Both the position numbers and the translations under genes were made by a program. DNA of 64,000 bases from Pithys albifrons albifrons (lineage: Eukaryota; Chordata; Aves; Passeriformes; Thamnophilidae), in contig NC_092466.1 of the NCBI RefSeq assembly GCF_047495875.1, positions 17,480,561-17,544,560 on the forward strand. The letters run 5' to 3'. Of the stretch, positions 13,511-25,570 are shown one piece after another. The notes beneath the pieces are model-generated. The model made no database searches and had not been told where the DNA came from. It was given only the letters and a program-made list of their open reading frames with translations. The first letter of the stretch is position 1; every line of letters starts with the position of its first letter.

Positions 13511-14275
13511 GGCATCAGCCTCTGATTTCTCACAGTGCTTTGAAGCCCTGTTTTAAATTACACATAAAGACCTGCAAACACATAGTAAGACTTAAAGACA
13601 CAATGGTTGTTCTGCATTGACCTCAATGTTATTTCACTCCATGCAAAATTAGTAGCTACCACACCAGAAGTCCTTAAAACACCTTAATCTCATGTTTCTC
13701 AACTGGAAAATTACTGGTATTCTTATGTCTGTATAAACTTCTAGTTTGAGCAAACAAAGCCATTTTAAGTCAATCTTTGTGCTCAACCATCAGAGCCCCA
13801 CAGGAAAACAACATAACACAAGCGCAACTTGATTGTCACTATTTTTGGGAAGTGCCTCATTCCCACATTGTTTTAATGAAGAGTACCGTGGTGTCTGGTT
13901 CTTTGGCATTTGGGGAGTTCAGAATCTCCTCCATAAGGTGCTCCGGTAACAGGACTCGGAACGCTGATGGACTGAGTGGGAGTTAGCCAAGCTAGCCAGT
14001 GAGAAACAGGATTGCTCAAGAAAGGCTTGGTGAGCAGAAAGGAGATGCTCTGGAGGAGTCACAGATGTACATTCTCTTCTAAGACTGGCTGTCTATGTCA
14101 AATTAGTCTCTTGCAAAACAAAGCAGACTTCAAACAGAACACATATCCATGAGGTGAGATCTCCCCTCATACCCAGTCACTCTTCAGATCTGGAACAGAG
14201 TAGTCAGGGACATACACTGTTTTTGCTGTCTCTGACCAACTGAAATTTTACATATTTCTTACTGAATCAATAGTT

Positions 14276-14482
14276 TCAAAAAGACAGAGCAAGATAAGGT
14301 GCTTCAGAATACCCTGTAAGAATGAAGCCTGGGACCTTATCATAGTGGTATCCAGCTGGCTTGACTGTGCCACCAGGCTTAATTTCCCTCATCAGCTCAG
14401 CACTGGTGAATGTGCACACTGCACCAGTGAAAGGGCTGGTTTTATCAAAGTAACCAGTGTGATGTGGTCGATACGATTTCAT
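14276..14482 (-). other. Unassigned 68-codon ORF in intergenic DNA
   Basis: The reading frame starts MKSYRPHHTGYFDKTSPF and has an ordinary, mixed amino-acid composition. A good splice-acceptor-like tract (TTTTCTGTCTAG) lies just upstream on the minus strand, but an in-frame TGA directly precedes the ATG. I do not recognise a family. It may be chance, an exon of a small gene, or a relic of a retrocopy. Confidence 0.15.
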
Positions 14483-17400
14483 TCAACTAGACAGAAAACT
14501 ACAGCCTAATTAAGGCATCCATGCTTTCCAGACTCAGTTTATGAGAAGTTCTAAGTCACCCCTTATCAGTTATCTCAAACAGCCTCTGATAATGATAAAC
14601 ATGAACAGTGTGGAAATAACATGATTAGCATTACATTTGGGAAGTGAGAAGGGTTTACAGCAGAATTTGAAGTATTTGAATTTTATCTCATTGCTATTGC
14701 ATGCATTATTTTTTTTTATTTCTCCAGCCCTAGGTTAGTGCTAGCTAAGCATAAGCCTTGCCTACCAATATGGACAGATTTTCTTTGCAGGAGCAGGCAC
14801 TCTGTTGACCTTATTTCAGAAATACATGGCTTTTAAAAGTAAAGATTCTATCCCAGTTCTGACCTGAAGAACCCCTGTTGCTCCCAACAAGTTACTCTTC
14901 CAAGATGAGATAAGGGAAAAGAAAGCAAGCCAATTCTCCTTAAATATCACAAATAAGAGCATTCTCTAATCACCTTATTCTTGAATATGAGGGGAAACAA
15001 GGACATCTGTGATCCCTGCATGGCATACAACCCAGTGGACCAGAGTGTTCAGGGAATGTCTGAGTACACCTCATGAGCAGAGAGGCTGGTGATGACTTTA
15101 GTTTGTAAATCCTTCAGACGTATTTGCTTTGATGTCTCTGCATCAAAGCTCATTAGTGGGAATGTAAGTAACTTTATGCACATCTGAAAGTTAAGCAAAG
15201 GTCCAGTGGCCCTTAAACATCAGACTGTAATACTCCACATAAATCTTACTCAGGGTCTCAGTTTCTTGGTTAGAGTGTCTATCAGATCCTGCAAGGTCCA
15301 AACAAATTATTCTGATACTCTGTATTCACAGATAAACTCCCTAAATCCACGGGCTAGATGTGTAAGTGTAATACAATTTCTGAAACCGGTAAGAAACAAC
15401 CTCACTCACTCAGAAACGTTCTGGAGCTGAGTCACCCTGGTGAAGCTTGGTTAGCATGCAGCAAAACAGACAACATGACCTTCCAGGGGAATTCTCTGTG
15501 ACATGGACTATGTACTTACAGTTGCACTTGATTCAGAGAGAAATCCCTTCAGTACTGTGAGCCACAAATTGTTCAATATTGATGTTGGCAAAACTTCTTA
15601 TGTTGGCAGAACTTCTGGTGGTCTGGATAAAAAAAAGCTGACCCAGCTTTTATTAGAAAACACAACTGAGAGTTGTGTCAGCAGCTCTGCATTTGACTGA
15701 GGCACTGGTCGGTAATGCTGCTGCTACAGTTTGAAACTACAGCACCACTGGCACATATCCCAGGAAGCATGGCAGCTTCTGATGGATACTGACCACACCA
15801 AAATCAGACTTCTCAGAAGAAACAGTGACTTGCTCATGCCCAAAAAGAAACAAGTATTAATTTTCGACGTGATGACATACGAAGCATCTTGCTTTTTCGG
15901 TGGATACTGCAGTGTGTGAGCTTGCTACTACATGAAGACAAACAGATGCATTTAAATTCACACTCCAAGTTTAAAACTGTTCCTTGCACAACGGTGTAAA
16001 TGCTTCAGCTCACTGACATGAAAGTATACAGTGGGTGAGCAGTTAGAAAAATTCCTAGAACCAAAAATAAACCAAAACAGGTTTGTATTCAGAATGTATC
16101 TTACAGTGGCATGACTTTTGCATAAGCACAGAATTCATATTGTCTAGAAGCAGAACAGCTGCAGTATGGTATATAAAACCAAAAGTGAAAATAAAAAGCT
16201 AACCCTGGATGCAACTTACGGTAAAAACCTTGTTGTACAGGCAGTTTGAGTCATCTCAGAGCTTAGAACCTCTTGTGAAGACCAAGTGTCAACATTTCTA
16301 ATGTAATGAATTTAAATCACTTATCAAACATTAAATGTGCAATACATCTATTACAGAGGTCAGTGCTATTTATTCATTGTGATAAAGGGGCACAACAATA
16401 GACTCAAAGACTTAAACACCATTCTACATGCAAGAGGATGCAAAAATAAGGCAAACCCCCTCATTAGATTATGTCCAAATGAAACAAGAATTCCCATCTC
16501 CCAGAATTACCTAGCCTAAGAGGTCTCTCTCACTAGGAATATTTCTTATGCTCAAGAAACAAATAAGCTGAACTATCCCCATCTGTTGTGACAGTTTATG
16601 GTTGTCAGGGGAACAATCTAAAAAGCAGAGCTTGACTTATGGTATCAGGTAACACAGCCTTTATCTGCCACAGAGAAGGCCAAGACTTGGGCTTTCATTA
16701 AGGATGGAAAAAAACCCCAAACACATCAAAGGAGACAAGATTTTTCCCCACTAGGCTACGAAAACCAGCTACAAAGATGTTCCCATGACTTTCATTTAAC
16801 TTAGAACAATGATATCTGAGTTGACTCCATGTTTCACACCTTCTGAGCATAAAAGAGCACATAGGTTTAAAAAGTTATATAGGTTAAGCAATCACAGGTT
16901 TCCAAGCATTCTGTTAATCACTTCCTTGTCATAAGCCCATGTGGTGCATATACCACACACAGCATCCACCTATTACAGTAACGCCAGAGTAGCTCTATCA
17001 AGGTTACGATTTCTCCCTTCCTCGGATTTCACATTGTGGTGGTTGCTATGACTGTACCTACCCAAAAGCAAATACAGCTTTTGTACTTCATGGGAGGGAA
17101 AACAAAACTACTTAAGATAATGGATATATTAGACTCATGAGTAATCAGCCTATTTTTGCTCCTGCAAGGAGCTCCCATTCATTTGACTGAACTCCATGGA
17201 AACATGCATATTTCTTCACACCTCTGCTGTCTCCAGGCACAGGATTTTGTACACAGGTCAGTGTGAAGCTCACTCACTAATAGCATACTAAAAGCAGCAT
17301 TTTGCTTTGGTTCCCCTGAGCAAACAACAGGCTTATGCCAAGTATATAAGGTTCTCACTCCCACCTAAGAACCAAAGCTAAAGGTGATCCTTTCTAAAGA

Positions 17401-18440
17401 AGATCAAGGGTCTATCTAGATAGATACTTCCACACATCATCTCATTTTCAAACCTTCTGCTCCTCTATGGCATTCCTTTTCTATCTGACTGAAAGTATCG
17501 TAATTTCTTCCATAACACTGTCTTGGATGTTTCACTTTCCATTTTCCTTCCCCTACTCTGTTTCAAATGTGTTTACTTTTACCCTGAATTGAAAGAGGTA
17601 GTTTCTAATTTCAGTTTCCACTAATGCCAAAGGGGCTAAAGATTTTATTCATAATACAATTTGCATTTATCTGTGACACCACTTCCAGCTGCCCCCCACC
17701 TGTCCTGAGAATGCCTTCCAAGTTCTCACACACTTACAACCTGACTTTTATCAATAGCTCTTTGGCAAATCCCTGCTGAGGGTTCAGAGCTGACCACGCC
17801 ACCCCCACTGCCAGCTGCCCAGAACTTTGGGGCAAGTTTTTCAGATTGTAAAAAGTCCCAGACCAGTGAAATCTTTGGCAACTGGAAAGTATTTGTTATA
17901 TTTCAAGATTCACTAATAATTTTAAAGAATCGGTCTGAGAGAGCCAACATATATTGTGGCCAGATGTGTCAAGCATTGATCACAATTATCAGTACGTCTA
18001 TTAAATTTGCTGTAACTTTTCTAATATAGGTGCAGATTTTTTTCTCCCATCAAGTGATGTAGAATGAAGTATGTGCATCAAGACACTTGCCAGTCATTTG
18101 TGTTGCTGGCTGCAAAAAACCCCCCAATCTTTTCAAGTTTTCATATTGTCTTCACTTGAGTTCACAGTCATTTCCACTTAACAGCAACTATGCCCACATT
18201 TCATACAGTCTTCAACTAGCAGGAGTTAGTAGGAGCATTTCATTCACCTGTTTGGGATGCTCTGCAAACTCCCTGTTGGTGAGGCAGCATAGACAGTTAG
18301 CACCATTTATAACTCAAGAGAAAACATGCTAATTAAAATGAGTGCAAATTCTGCACTGGTGAATACATGGGAAGCAGTCCAGGAAAAGATGTCACTCCTG
18401 CCATCCCTCATTAGGAGATCGCTCCTCAGAAGGACAAGTT

Positions 18441-18474
18441 TCTGGAATCCCCACTAATCTGGAATCCCCACTAA
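18441..18474. repeat. Perfect 17-bp tandem duplication
   Basis: TCTGGAATCCCCACTAA is present twice, head to tail, without any mismatch. It is probably a recent slippage or repair duplication. Confidence 0.85.
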
Positions 18475-19199
18475 TGCCATTGCGTAAGTGGTCAATGGCA
18501 GGGTCACACCCAGGGTACTGCAGAGGCACTGCCCGTCACCCAGCCCCGCTGCACATCGCTTTGGGATAACTCACCTAACCAAAAGGTGCAGGTCCACACC
18601 TGGAGCCTGTAACTGCGCCCTCCAGCACCTACGCTGGCACTGAGATAAACAAATTCATCCAGAGCTGTCTGAAGTTACACAACTGTTTATAGAGTTTCTG
18701 AAAACATTTTATCTTCTTTTATGAGACATTAACTGTTCGTCTGTGACATTTTATGCATTTCACTTCCAGTCCATTTCTAAATCATCTGGAATTAAGTAGT
18801 GTGCAAGTGGAAAGGCCTACTTTCATTTACAATATGAGCAACTGCTTCCAGGAATTGAAGTTCAGAGAAAATATGGCATTGTCCAGGTTTGCCTTATTTT
18901 CACAGGCTTCTCAAGCAAGAACTTGTAACACAGGTGGATAAGATGCTGGATCAACTTTGTCAACAGATCCCCAAAATCACAACAGTGACACTGCTCCATA
19001 GTTAGCACAAGCAATGCACAGGTCTGCTGTTTCCAAATGCCACTGTCAAGACAGGAGGCAATGGGTAAATACCTCTTTTTTTTCCCCCGCTAAATTGGTG
19101 CTGGTGATCCCAGGCTGCTGAGGAGAGCACCTTGAGTGGTGTGGCAGCCATTCCTGTTTTAAGCCATGCCCACTCCCAGCAGATGGGAGCTGACTGGGT

Positions 19200-20480
19200 G
19201 ACCTCTCCAGGTCACTGGCACCGTAGGGGCCCTCCTGGAGAGCCCAGCAGAGCAGGAGGGCCCGAGCAGCGCAGGGCAGGAGGTGGCTGGGCCTGTGCCC
19301 CTCAGGGTGGAGGTGCCAAGTGCGGCCTCACGCCCGGGGCGGTGCCGGGCAGCCCCTCGCCGCGGCCTCGCCTTTGTGTGAGCTCCCCGTGTTTACTCTC
19401 CCGCTTCCTTGTTCCACTCCAGCGCGAGGGCCATAAACCGCCCGGCTGGCACGGCTGAGCCCTCGGTGGCAGGGCTAGGAGGCAGAGGAGGGAGCGGGAT
19501 GGCGGCCATGCCCTGGCTGTGTGCGGGGAGGGCAGACCGGGTGCCGCCGTGGTGGTTGGGAGCGCAGCCCTGCCCGTAGGGCCGGTGCTGCCGCCCATGG
19601 GGGGTCTCTCATGCCCACTGGCCTCCCTCATGCTGGGGGCCAGGGCCGCACCAGGAAGGAACAAGACCTTTTTCCCCTTCTTCTCGGACTTTAGGGGCCA
19701 CAACGTGACGGCCCTGCGCGTCGGCGAGTCATCTGCCCTGGCCTCCATCTTCCTGCTGTCCTTGCTGGGGAACATCTGGGGCATCTGCCTCCTGTGGCGG
19801 CGGCAGCGCAGGCTCTGCGCCGCCAACTGCCTCGTCCTCAACCTCTTCTGCGCCGACCTGCTCTTCATCACCGCCATCCCCTTCATCGCCATCGTGCGCT
19901 GGACCGAGACCTGGGTGCTGGGCGACGTCGTCTGCCACATGCTCTTCTATGTGGTGAGCCTGAGCGGCGCCGTCATCATCCTGTCGCTCTCGGCCGTCAG
20001 CCTGGAGCGCGTCGTGAGCATCGCCCGGCTGCGTCGCGCCTCCTGCCGCCGCCGCAAGGCGCTGGCCGCCGCTCTGCTCCTCATCTGGGGCTTCGCCGCC
20101 CTCGCCACCCTCCCGCTGTGCTGCTTCTTCACCGTGGTGCGACTGCCCGCCCCCGCCGGCCAGGTGAGGGCGAGCGCCGGGCGGGAGCCGGGCCGGGGCG
20201 CCGGGGCCGGGTGGGAGGCGGGCGCGGGGCAGGCTCGTCTGCCGCTGCCGCCGGGGGAGAGCGAGCGCCGAGGGACGGCCCCGAGCGAAGGAGACGGCCC
20301 CGAGCGAGGCAGAAGCCCCGGCGAGGGAGGGAGGTAGCGGTGGCCACTGCGCAGACAGCGCTGTGCCCGCAGAGGCGCCCGGAGCTCTCCGCGGCCGCCC
20401 CGTGTCCCGGCGGACCGTCCCGTTAGGTGGGAAGCCCGCATCGATTGGGATCCTTTGTGCGTTCCCCAGCGCAGCTCAGA
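19200..20480. promoter_or_regulatory. FFAR4: CpG island over the FFAR4 promoter and first exon
   Basis: G+C and CpG density rise sharply from about 19.2 kb, cover FFAR4 exon 1 and the first 300 bp of intron 1, then fall to AT-rich DNA. This explains several long overlapping open frames on both strands here that are not genes. No TATA box is evident upstream of 19499. Confidence 0.7.
19499..19579 (+). other. Upstream ORF in the FFAR4 5' leader
   Basis: An ATG at 19499, with a second in-frame ATG at 19508, opens a 26-residue frame that stops with TAG at 19577-19579. That is 17 bp before the FFAR4 start codon and in a different frame. If the transcription start lies upstream of 19499, this uORF could reduce FFAR4 translation or force reinitiation. 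The transcript start is unknown, so its role is inference. Confidence 0.45.
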
Positions 20481-23400
20481 GATCCCCTTTCCTCTTACCG
20501 AGGAATCAGCATCCTGGGAGACATTCCCAGGACTCGCGGCGTCCTCGGTACCAAATGACCATGCACGGATTTTTCTGCCTAGTATTTTGAAATGCACCCC
20601 CAATTCGACACTCAAATACATGATTAAGTTCAAGGTCTGTAAGATTCAATTTTGAAGTTGTTATTAGCATTTGATAGGAAATTTATGGCAGTATTCCAGT
20701 TGTGGACACATCTGTTTATAAGTGTTATGGGCTTTTAAAACAATGAAGTAATAAATTAATTTGGTGTTTTGTCTAAGTAGAAAGTTTTCACAGATTCAGT
20801 TTTGTCTGCAGCCGTTTTTTCCATAGGGATAGATGGAGATAAGGACAATGCTGTAGTAAAAGTAATGGTACAATGTTGCTTTTCCTCTTTATTCCTTGTA
20901 AATAGGAGCTTCAGATTTGCACCCTGGATTGGCCCAGCACTGCAGGAGAAATAGTCTGGGATGTTACCTTTGCCATTGTTTTCTTTCTAATACCAGGATT
21001 AGTCATTGTCATCAACTACTCCAAAATCTTACAGGTATGTTTTTCCTTTAAATTTAGTTGTAGAATAAAGGGAAGTAAACATTAACTCACTAAGCATCAA
21101 CATATGTCACTGAATACAAAAACATTTACATGAAACAGGCATAGTTTGCTCAATAAATGATGAATAAATGAAGCTCTTCAACTTGTACATATCAGCCTAT
21201 ACATTTCAACTAAGAACATGTTTGAATGGCACATTACCTGAGGCTCAACACAGTTTGTCTTCATATACATATATTAACTACATCTCTCCACTTATATGCT
21301 GTTATATTTAAAGACTGTCAATCTCCTAAATGCTGAAAGAGTCAAGCATTTGAAATGACTAAAAACTAGATTTTGCTTTCCTTGAGCCTAAACTTCAGTC
21401 AGATGGGATTTGTAAAAATGCAGAAAGAGGCAGGACTAGGAAAAAATCCATCCACTTTTTGGATCTGCTGGCTTTCTGCATGCATTTTTAGTACACAGAT
21501 CGTGTTAGATTATGCTAACTCCACAATTTCAAACTTTGCAAACAAAGCCTTTGAATTAAACCCTCTGCTTCCACTTTCTTTCTAAGTGGATGTTGTTTAA
21601 CTGCTGAAGTAGAGGCCAAAACACCCAGCACCACAAAGTTTTAATCTATATTCTAGCAAGCATAGTATTAGCACCTAAATTCCTTTTAAGCTACCTGATT
21701 TCATACACCTTTCTTTTCCAAAACAGAGTGAGAAAGATTTAGAAATCTTCAAACAAGGCAGTGCGATGCGTATGTTTTACCAACTGTCCCCAAAAGATTC
21801 TTGATTTCTTTATTTAGTTATTAAGCTTCTCATAATATGTTTAAGAAAAAATATAGATTTTGGAAAGGGACCTCAAAATACACAGCTTACTCAGCAAGGA
21901 ATTAACTGATGAAATGCTGAGCACGAAGGGTCTGCTGATACATGCACCAGAGCTGCAGAGATGTTTCAATGAACCTAAAATCTAAACTCTGGTCTCTACA
22001 TGTATTTGCCTATTGATTGGGTTTAAACTTGTAGTAAAAATCATCAGCTTGTAGTTTCTGTACCATGTATAATTTTACTACAACCTTGAGGTAAATGCAT
22101 TTGGTAAACCACTTCTAGTGAAGTAAAGCACCTGCTCTTTGGAACCTCATATTTGCTGTAGGAAAAGAGAACACAGTACCTCAGTGAGGACTGTGAGCCC
22201 TTTGAAAGAACTGCAAAAACACTGCAGGCCAAGGAATGCCACAGTTCTTGGGCAGAGACTGGGACTGGAATGGTGTTCCTCCAGGTTACAAGTAAATTTA
22301 GAAAACAAAATGGCACATAGGGAGTTAGGAGCCAAAAAAAGTGTTTGGAATACCGGATTACAAGAAAACCACATCCTGCCAAGCTCCTGTTTCTTTTCCA
22401 GCTTGGTAACAGAGATGCTAAGATGCATTACCATTTCTCTTGAACTGAAAAAAGGATTGAGGCCCATAACAGGATATAATTGAATCTTCTCTCTCACACA
22501 CCTCTCCAGGAAGCAACCAGAATGGAGCTGGAGAGTGTCTCAATCTCTGAGTCATTCCCAAGAGCAGACTCACTCTCAGTTTGTGAGAACAGTCCATGAT
22601 GCCAGTGCACACACAGCACACTCCTCAGTGTTGCTGGAAGCAGTTCAAAGCATTCATGTATTCACATAACAACAGATGATGATGGTGATGATGATAGACT
22701 ACAGACATAGGACCTCAAATTTATTAACAAATATACCCTACAAAAGTCTACTTCACAATTTACTCTAAAATTGAGTGTTATTTTTATGTAATGTTTCCCA
22801 GAACTCTGGAAAAAATGACAGAAGGCATGATCTGTAATTTATTTGGCTTTGCCCTCTTCTGCCTCTTGGGCAAGACTTAGTCTGGAGGCTGGAGGTAGGA
22901 AAGATGTCTGTGTTCTGGAAGTTACACATTTATATATACCTGACTTCTAATATCCTGTTTGTCTGAGTGTGGTCCAGATGCCCACAACAGGTATCTGGAT
23001 TGCATATACTGGGCAGACAAAAAAGGGATCCCCAACATGTCACTGCCACCCAACTTTTGTTGAGCACTTCCTTAAGATGCAGTTGCATCTTATTTACCAC
23101 AATCCTGTCCCCTTGTCAGGCTCTGCAGCTGCTAGGAAGCCCATTTTTGGATCACAGGTTTTGATTTATACACCTAAATTCTGTTGAAATCTTTGGAAGA
23201 TGTTTAGGTTCTTAATAAGTATTTATTCTAGGCCATCTATCTCTGTGACAAATTCAGAAAACTGTGAAAAGAATGACAAATTACTCTTTCTCTAAACATT
23301 TTCATAATTACCTGAAGCAGAAAGCTTCCTGTAGTTTCTGCTAAAGGGAAATGTCACATGTAAAAGTGGCAGGAATAGTCTTATGCCTTTTGATTTTCCT

Positions 23401-24764
23401 TCTCAGACAGCAAATTGATCAAGGCTTTTGAAAATACCCCTTTTTTACACATGCAGGGAATAAAATGGAATCTCAGTTATTGCGAATAAGTGTGTTTGCT
23501 AAATATTTTAGTTGTATTTCATTTTCATCAGATATGTGAACGTAACATACTTAATTGTGCCATGCCAACTTCAGTGAAGGCAGGGAGGTAGAACATGAGA
23601 TGTAGAGTTTTCTGCAAGTCCCTAGGATTCAATATTCTACCCCTAACGACAGAGGATTCACACCCATCAATACTCGATTCCTAACTACCCACAGTCTGGT
23701 TTATTACATCAGAGAGTATTTTTACAAGACACAGATTTTCATAGTGACAAAAGGATCTGTAAGATTTCATGTTAGTTCATTGAAAATAATTCTGCTTACT
23801 AAAAAGCTAGAAGCTGACACAAAACAACATATGATCTCATTCACATTTAAAGTGATTTAGTTAAATTCAGGCTCCTTCTAATACCTACCTTGTAATACCA
23901 GCATGGCCGTAAGGGAATTGGATTGCATTCATTCTTGTGCATCAAGGATTGGTAACTGTGTTCCACGTTTCATTTGTGAAAGAAATCAATGGGCTTCTTT
24001 AGATAGAACAAATGAGGTCATAATTTAAATTTAATGGGATTTAATGAGTAATTAAGGCTCTGTTTTATGCTAAAAAGTACTTATGACTGGCAGAAAACTA
24101 TGAAGAGAACAACCACCTTGACTAATAGAGAGGTGAGTTCTCAGCTGACAGGGAACAAAAATTGCTAGTGAAGTGAGAATGTTTGAAATGGAACCATTGA
24201 CAAAAAATACAAATGGAATTCTGCAATGCCTTTTTTTGTAGTCACTTTTCAAAAGAAAACAGAAATATCATGTGCCAAGATTTAATTTTTCACTTGTAAA
24301 AATATGTTAATAATTCTGTGTTTCAGTGAAAGTTACTTTCTTCTCTTTTGCTGCAGATTACAAAAGCATCAAGAAGAAGTTTAAATGCTGGTTTAGCCTA
24401 CTCAGAAAATCATCAGATTCGTGTTTCCCAGCAAGACTACAAACTATTCCGAGCCCTCTTTCTGCTGATGATCTCTTTCTTCATTATGTGGAGCCCAATA
24501 GTAGTAATTATTTTTTTAATTTTAGTTCAGAACTTCAAAAAAGATTTAAATATTTTGCCATCAGTTTTCTTCTGGATAGTGTTATTCACTTTTGCCAACT
24601 CTGCTGTCAATCCAATTTTGTATAATGTTGCCCATTTCAGACGTAAATGTCAGGAAATTCTTCTCTGTTGTACAGGGAACCCTGAAAGGCACAGAGCAGG
24701 TACAGAAACCACTGCAAGGAGAAGTAACCATGAACAGCCACATTTGTCTTTCATTACCAGATAA
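19597..24764 (+). CDS. FFAR4: FFAR4 (GPR120), long-chain free fatty acid receptor 4
   Basis: A class A G-protein-coupled receptor of the plasma membrane that responds to medium and long-chain, including omega-3, fatty acids. Exons 19597-20163, 20906-21034 and 24357-24764 join in phase 0 to 367 residues (human short form 361). The N-terminus has NKT (Asn22) and NVT (Asn36) glycosylation sequons before FFPFFSD. Seven hydrophobic segments follow. Arg101 in IVRWTETW matches the human TM2 arginine that binds the fatty-acid carboxylate. Cys113 and Cys194 should form the TM3-loop disulfide. TM3 ends SLERVV in place of DRY, TM6 carries MWSP and TM7 NPILY (317-321). Cys336-Cys337 in the tail could be palmitoylated. 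The start at 19597 places the first sequon at the same distance from the N-terminus as in human; 19630 is a possible later start. The C-terminal tail differs from human. No extra exon for a long isoform was seen in intron 2 (21035-24356), which is otherwise unremarkable AT-rich DNA. Confidence 0.95.
22673..22697. repeat. Short (GAT)n-type microsatellite
   Basis: GATGATGATGGTGATGATGAT lies in intron 2 of FFAR4. It is an interrupted trinucleotide repeat. Confidence 0.7.
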
Positions 24765-24862
24765 TTATTTAAAATCTGAGCTGTGCCACACTTTGGATGT
24801 TGTCTACACTATCCCAGGTCAAACAGGTCACCATATTATAGTATTATATGCCAGGGAAGGGG

Positions 24863-24989
24863 AATAAAAGCACGAAATCTGTATTTTTAATTCCTGCAGG
24901 TAAAATTCTTCTGACTTCACTGCTTTGCCTCAGTAAGATTTTTAAAATTTAATCCAATGGATTGAATTGTCCTCTTACACTGAAATAAA
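24863..24989 (+). terminator. FFAR4: FFAR4 poly(A) signals
   Basis: Two AATAAA hexamers follow the FFAR4 stop codon, at 24863-24868 and 24984-24989. They give a short 3' UTR of roughly 120 to 245 nt. The retroposon at 25.1 kb begins just beyond. Confidence 0.6.
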
Positions 24990-25235
24990 TAGGAATATGG
25001 CAGTGAACTTGGTGAATGAAAAATAGCTGAAATAACTACTTGCCAGATGAATTAATTTCTATAAGGGTACATTTGCAGATGGCATAGATGTTATTAACTT
25101 TCATTAAGTCATATATATATATATATGGCCAAACTTTGCGAACGAAGATTTGGGAAGGGCTGTCCCCACGTGGGTGTGCCCTTTGAGCCTGCGCAGTGGA
25201 TTTTAGGTGAGGCTCAGCGTGCGCAGAACTGGCCC

Positions 25236-25419
25236 CACCGTTTAAGTCCTGAGGTCCATCTGCCACGGCCAAGCGAGCTTGGACAATGAGAGTGAAGTCC
25301 TCAGGACTGTCTACAGCACCCGGTACTCACCGTTTAAGTCCTGAGGTCCATCTGCCACGGCCGAGTGAGCTTGGACAATGACAGTGAAGTCCTCAGGACT
25401 GTCTACAGCACCCGGTACT
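25236..25419 (-). repeat. Two 92-bp tandem units, each with a 10-bp inverted repeat
   Basis: Units 25236-25327 and 25328-25419 differ at only three bases. Each ends with the 5S-like CCCGGTACT segment. Each contains AGTCCTGAGG and its exact reverse complement CCTCAGGACT (25245-25254 with 25299-25308; 25337-25346 with 25391-25400), so each unit's RNA could fold into a 10-bp stem with a loop of about 44 nt. Confidence 0.9.
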
Positions 25420-25477
25420 AACCGGGACTGACCCTGTTGAGCATCCGAGATCTGACAGGATCGGATGGCAGAGAGGC
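25401..25477 (-). pseudogene. 5S rRNA-derived segment inside the retroposon
   Basis: The minus strand contains CAGATCTCGGATGCTCAACA, GGGTCAGTCCCGGTTAGTAC and CCGGGTGCTGTAGAC in the same order as the vertebrate 5S rRNA blocks GATCTCGGAAGCTAAGCAGGG, CTGGTTAGTAC and ACCGGGTGCTGTAGGC. About 13 nt near the 5' part and about 27 nt between GGTTAGTAC and CCGGGTG are missing compared with 5S as I remember it. It is not a functional rRNA gene. Confidence 0.7.
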
Positions 25478-25494
25478 ATTGAACTGCCCGGTAC

Positions 25495-25570
25495 GGTCTC
25501 CACTGAGACTCGAACTCATGACCTTGTGATCCAGAGTCCGGAGTGCTCACCATTACACCATGGGACTGCC
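25495..25570 (-). pseudogene. tRNA-Gln(CTG)-like SINE head
   Basis: The minus strand reads CCCATGGTGTAATGGTGAGC, then ACTCCGGACTCTGGATCA and GAGTTCGAGTCTCAGTGG. These parallel tRNA-Gln in the D arm (A box), the anticodon arm with CTG at the anticodon position, and the T arm (B box). The acceptor stem is imperfect and the anticodon stem has a mismatch. It is part of the retroposon rather than a working tRNA gene. Confidence 0.75.

Larger units (their letters stand above)
11071..19200. other. CEP55-FFAR4 intergenic region, no supported gene
   Basis: About 8 kb of AT-rich sequence. Reading frames are short and scattered, with no exon-like match to a family I recognise. It holds one decayed CR1 (13.2-13.5 kb), a perfect 17-bp tandem duplication at 18441-18474, and a 68-codon minus-strand ORF at 14276-14482 of unknown status. 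Confidence 0.7.

Noticed and set aside
19519..19596. FFAR4 start at 19519
   Set aside because: The codon there is GTG, not ATG. The first in-frame ATG is 19597, which also places the N-glycosylation site as in human.
19302..20633. Long minus-strand frames (19302-19940 and 19947-20633) and an extra plus-strand frame (19794-20426)
   Set aside because: They overlap FFAR4 exon 1 and its CpG island. The receptor frame matches a known seven-helix protein, and the others are stop-poor shadows caused by high G+C.
25495..25570. Functional tRNA-Gln gene
   Set aside because: Stem mismatches in the acceptor and anticodon arms, and its position as head of a longer unit within a target-site duplication, point to a SINE head.
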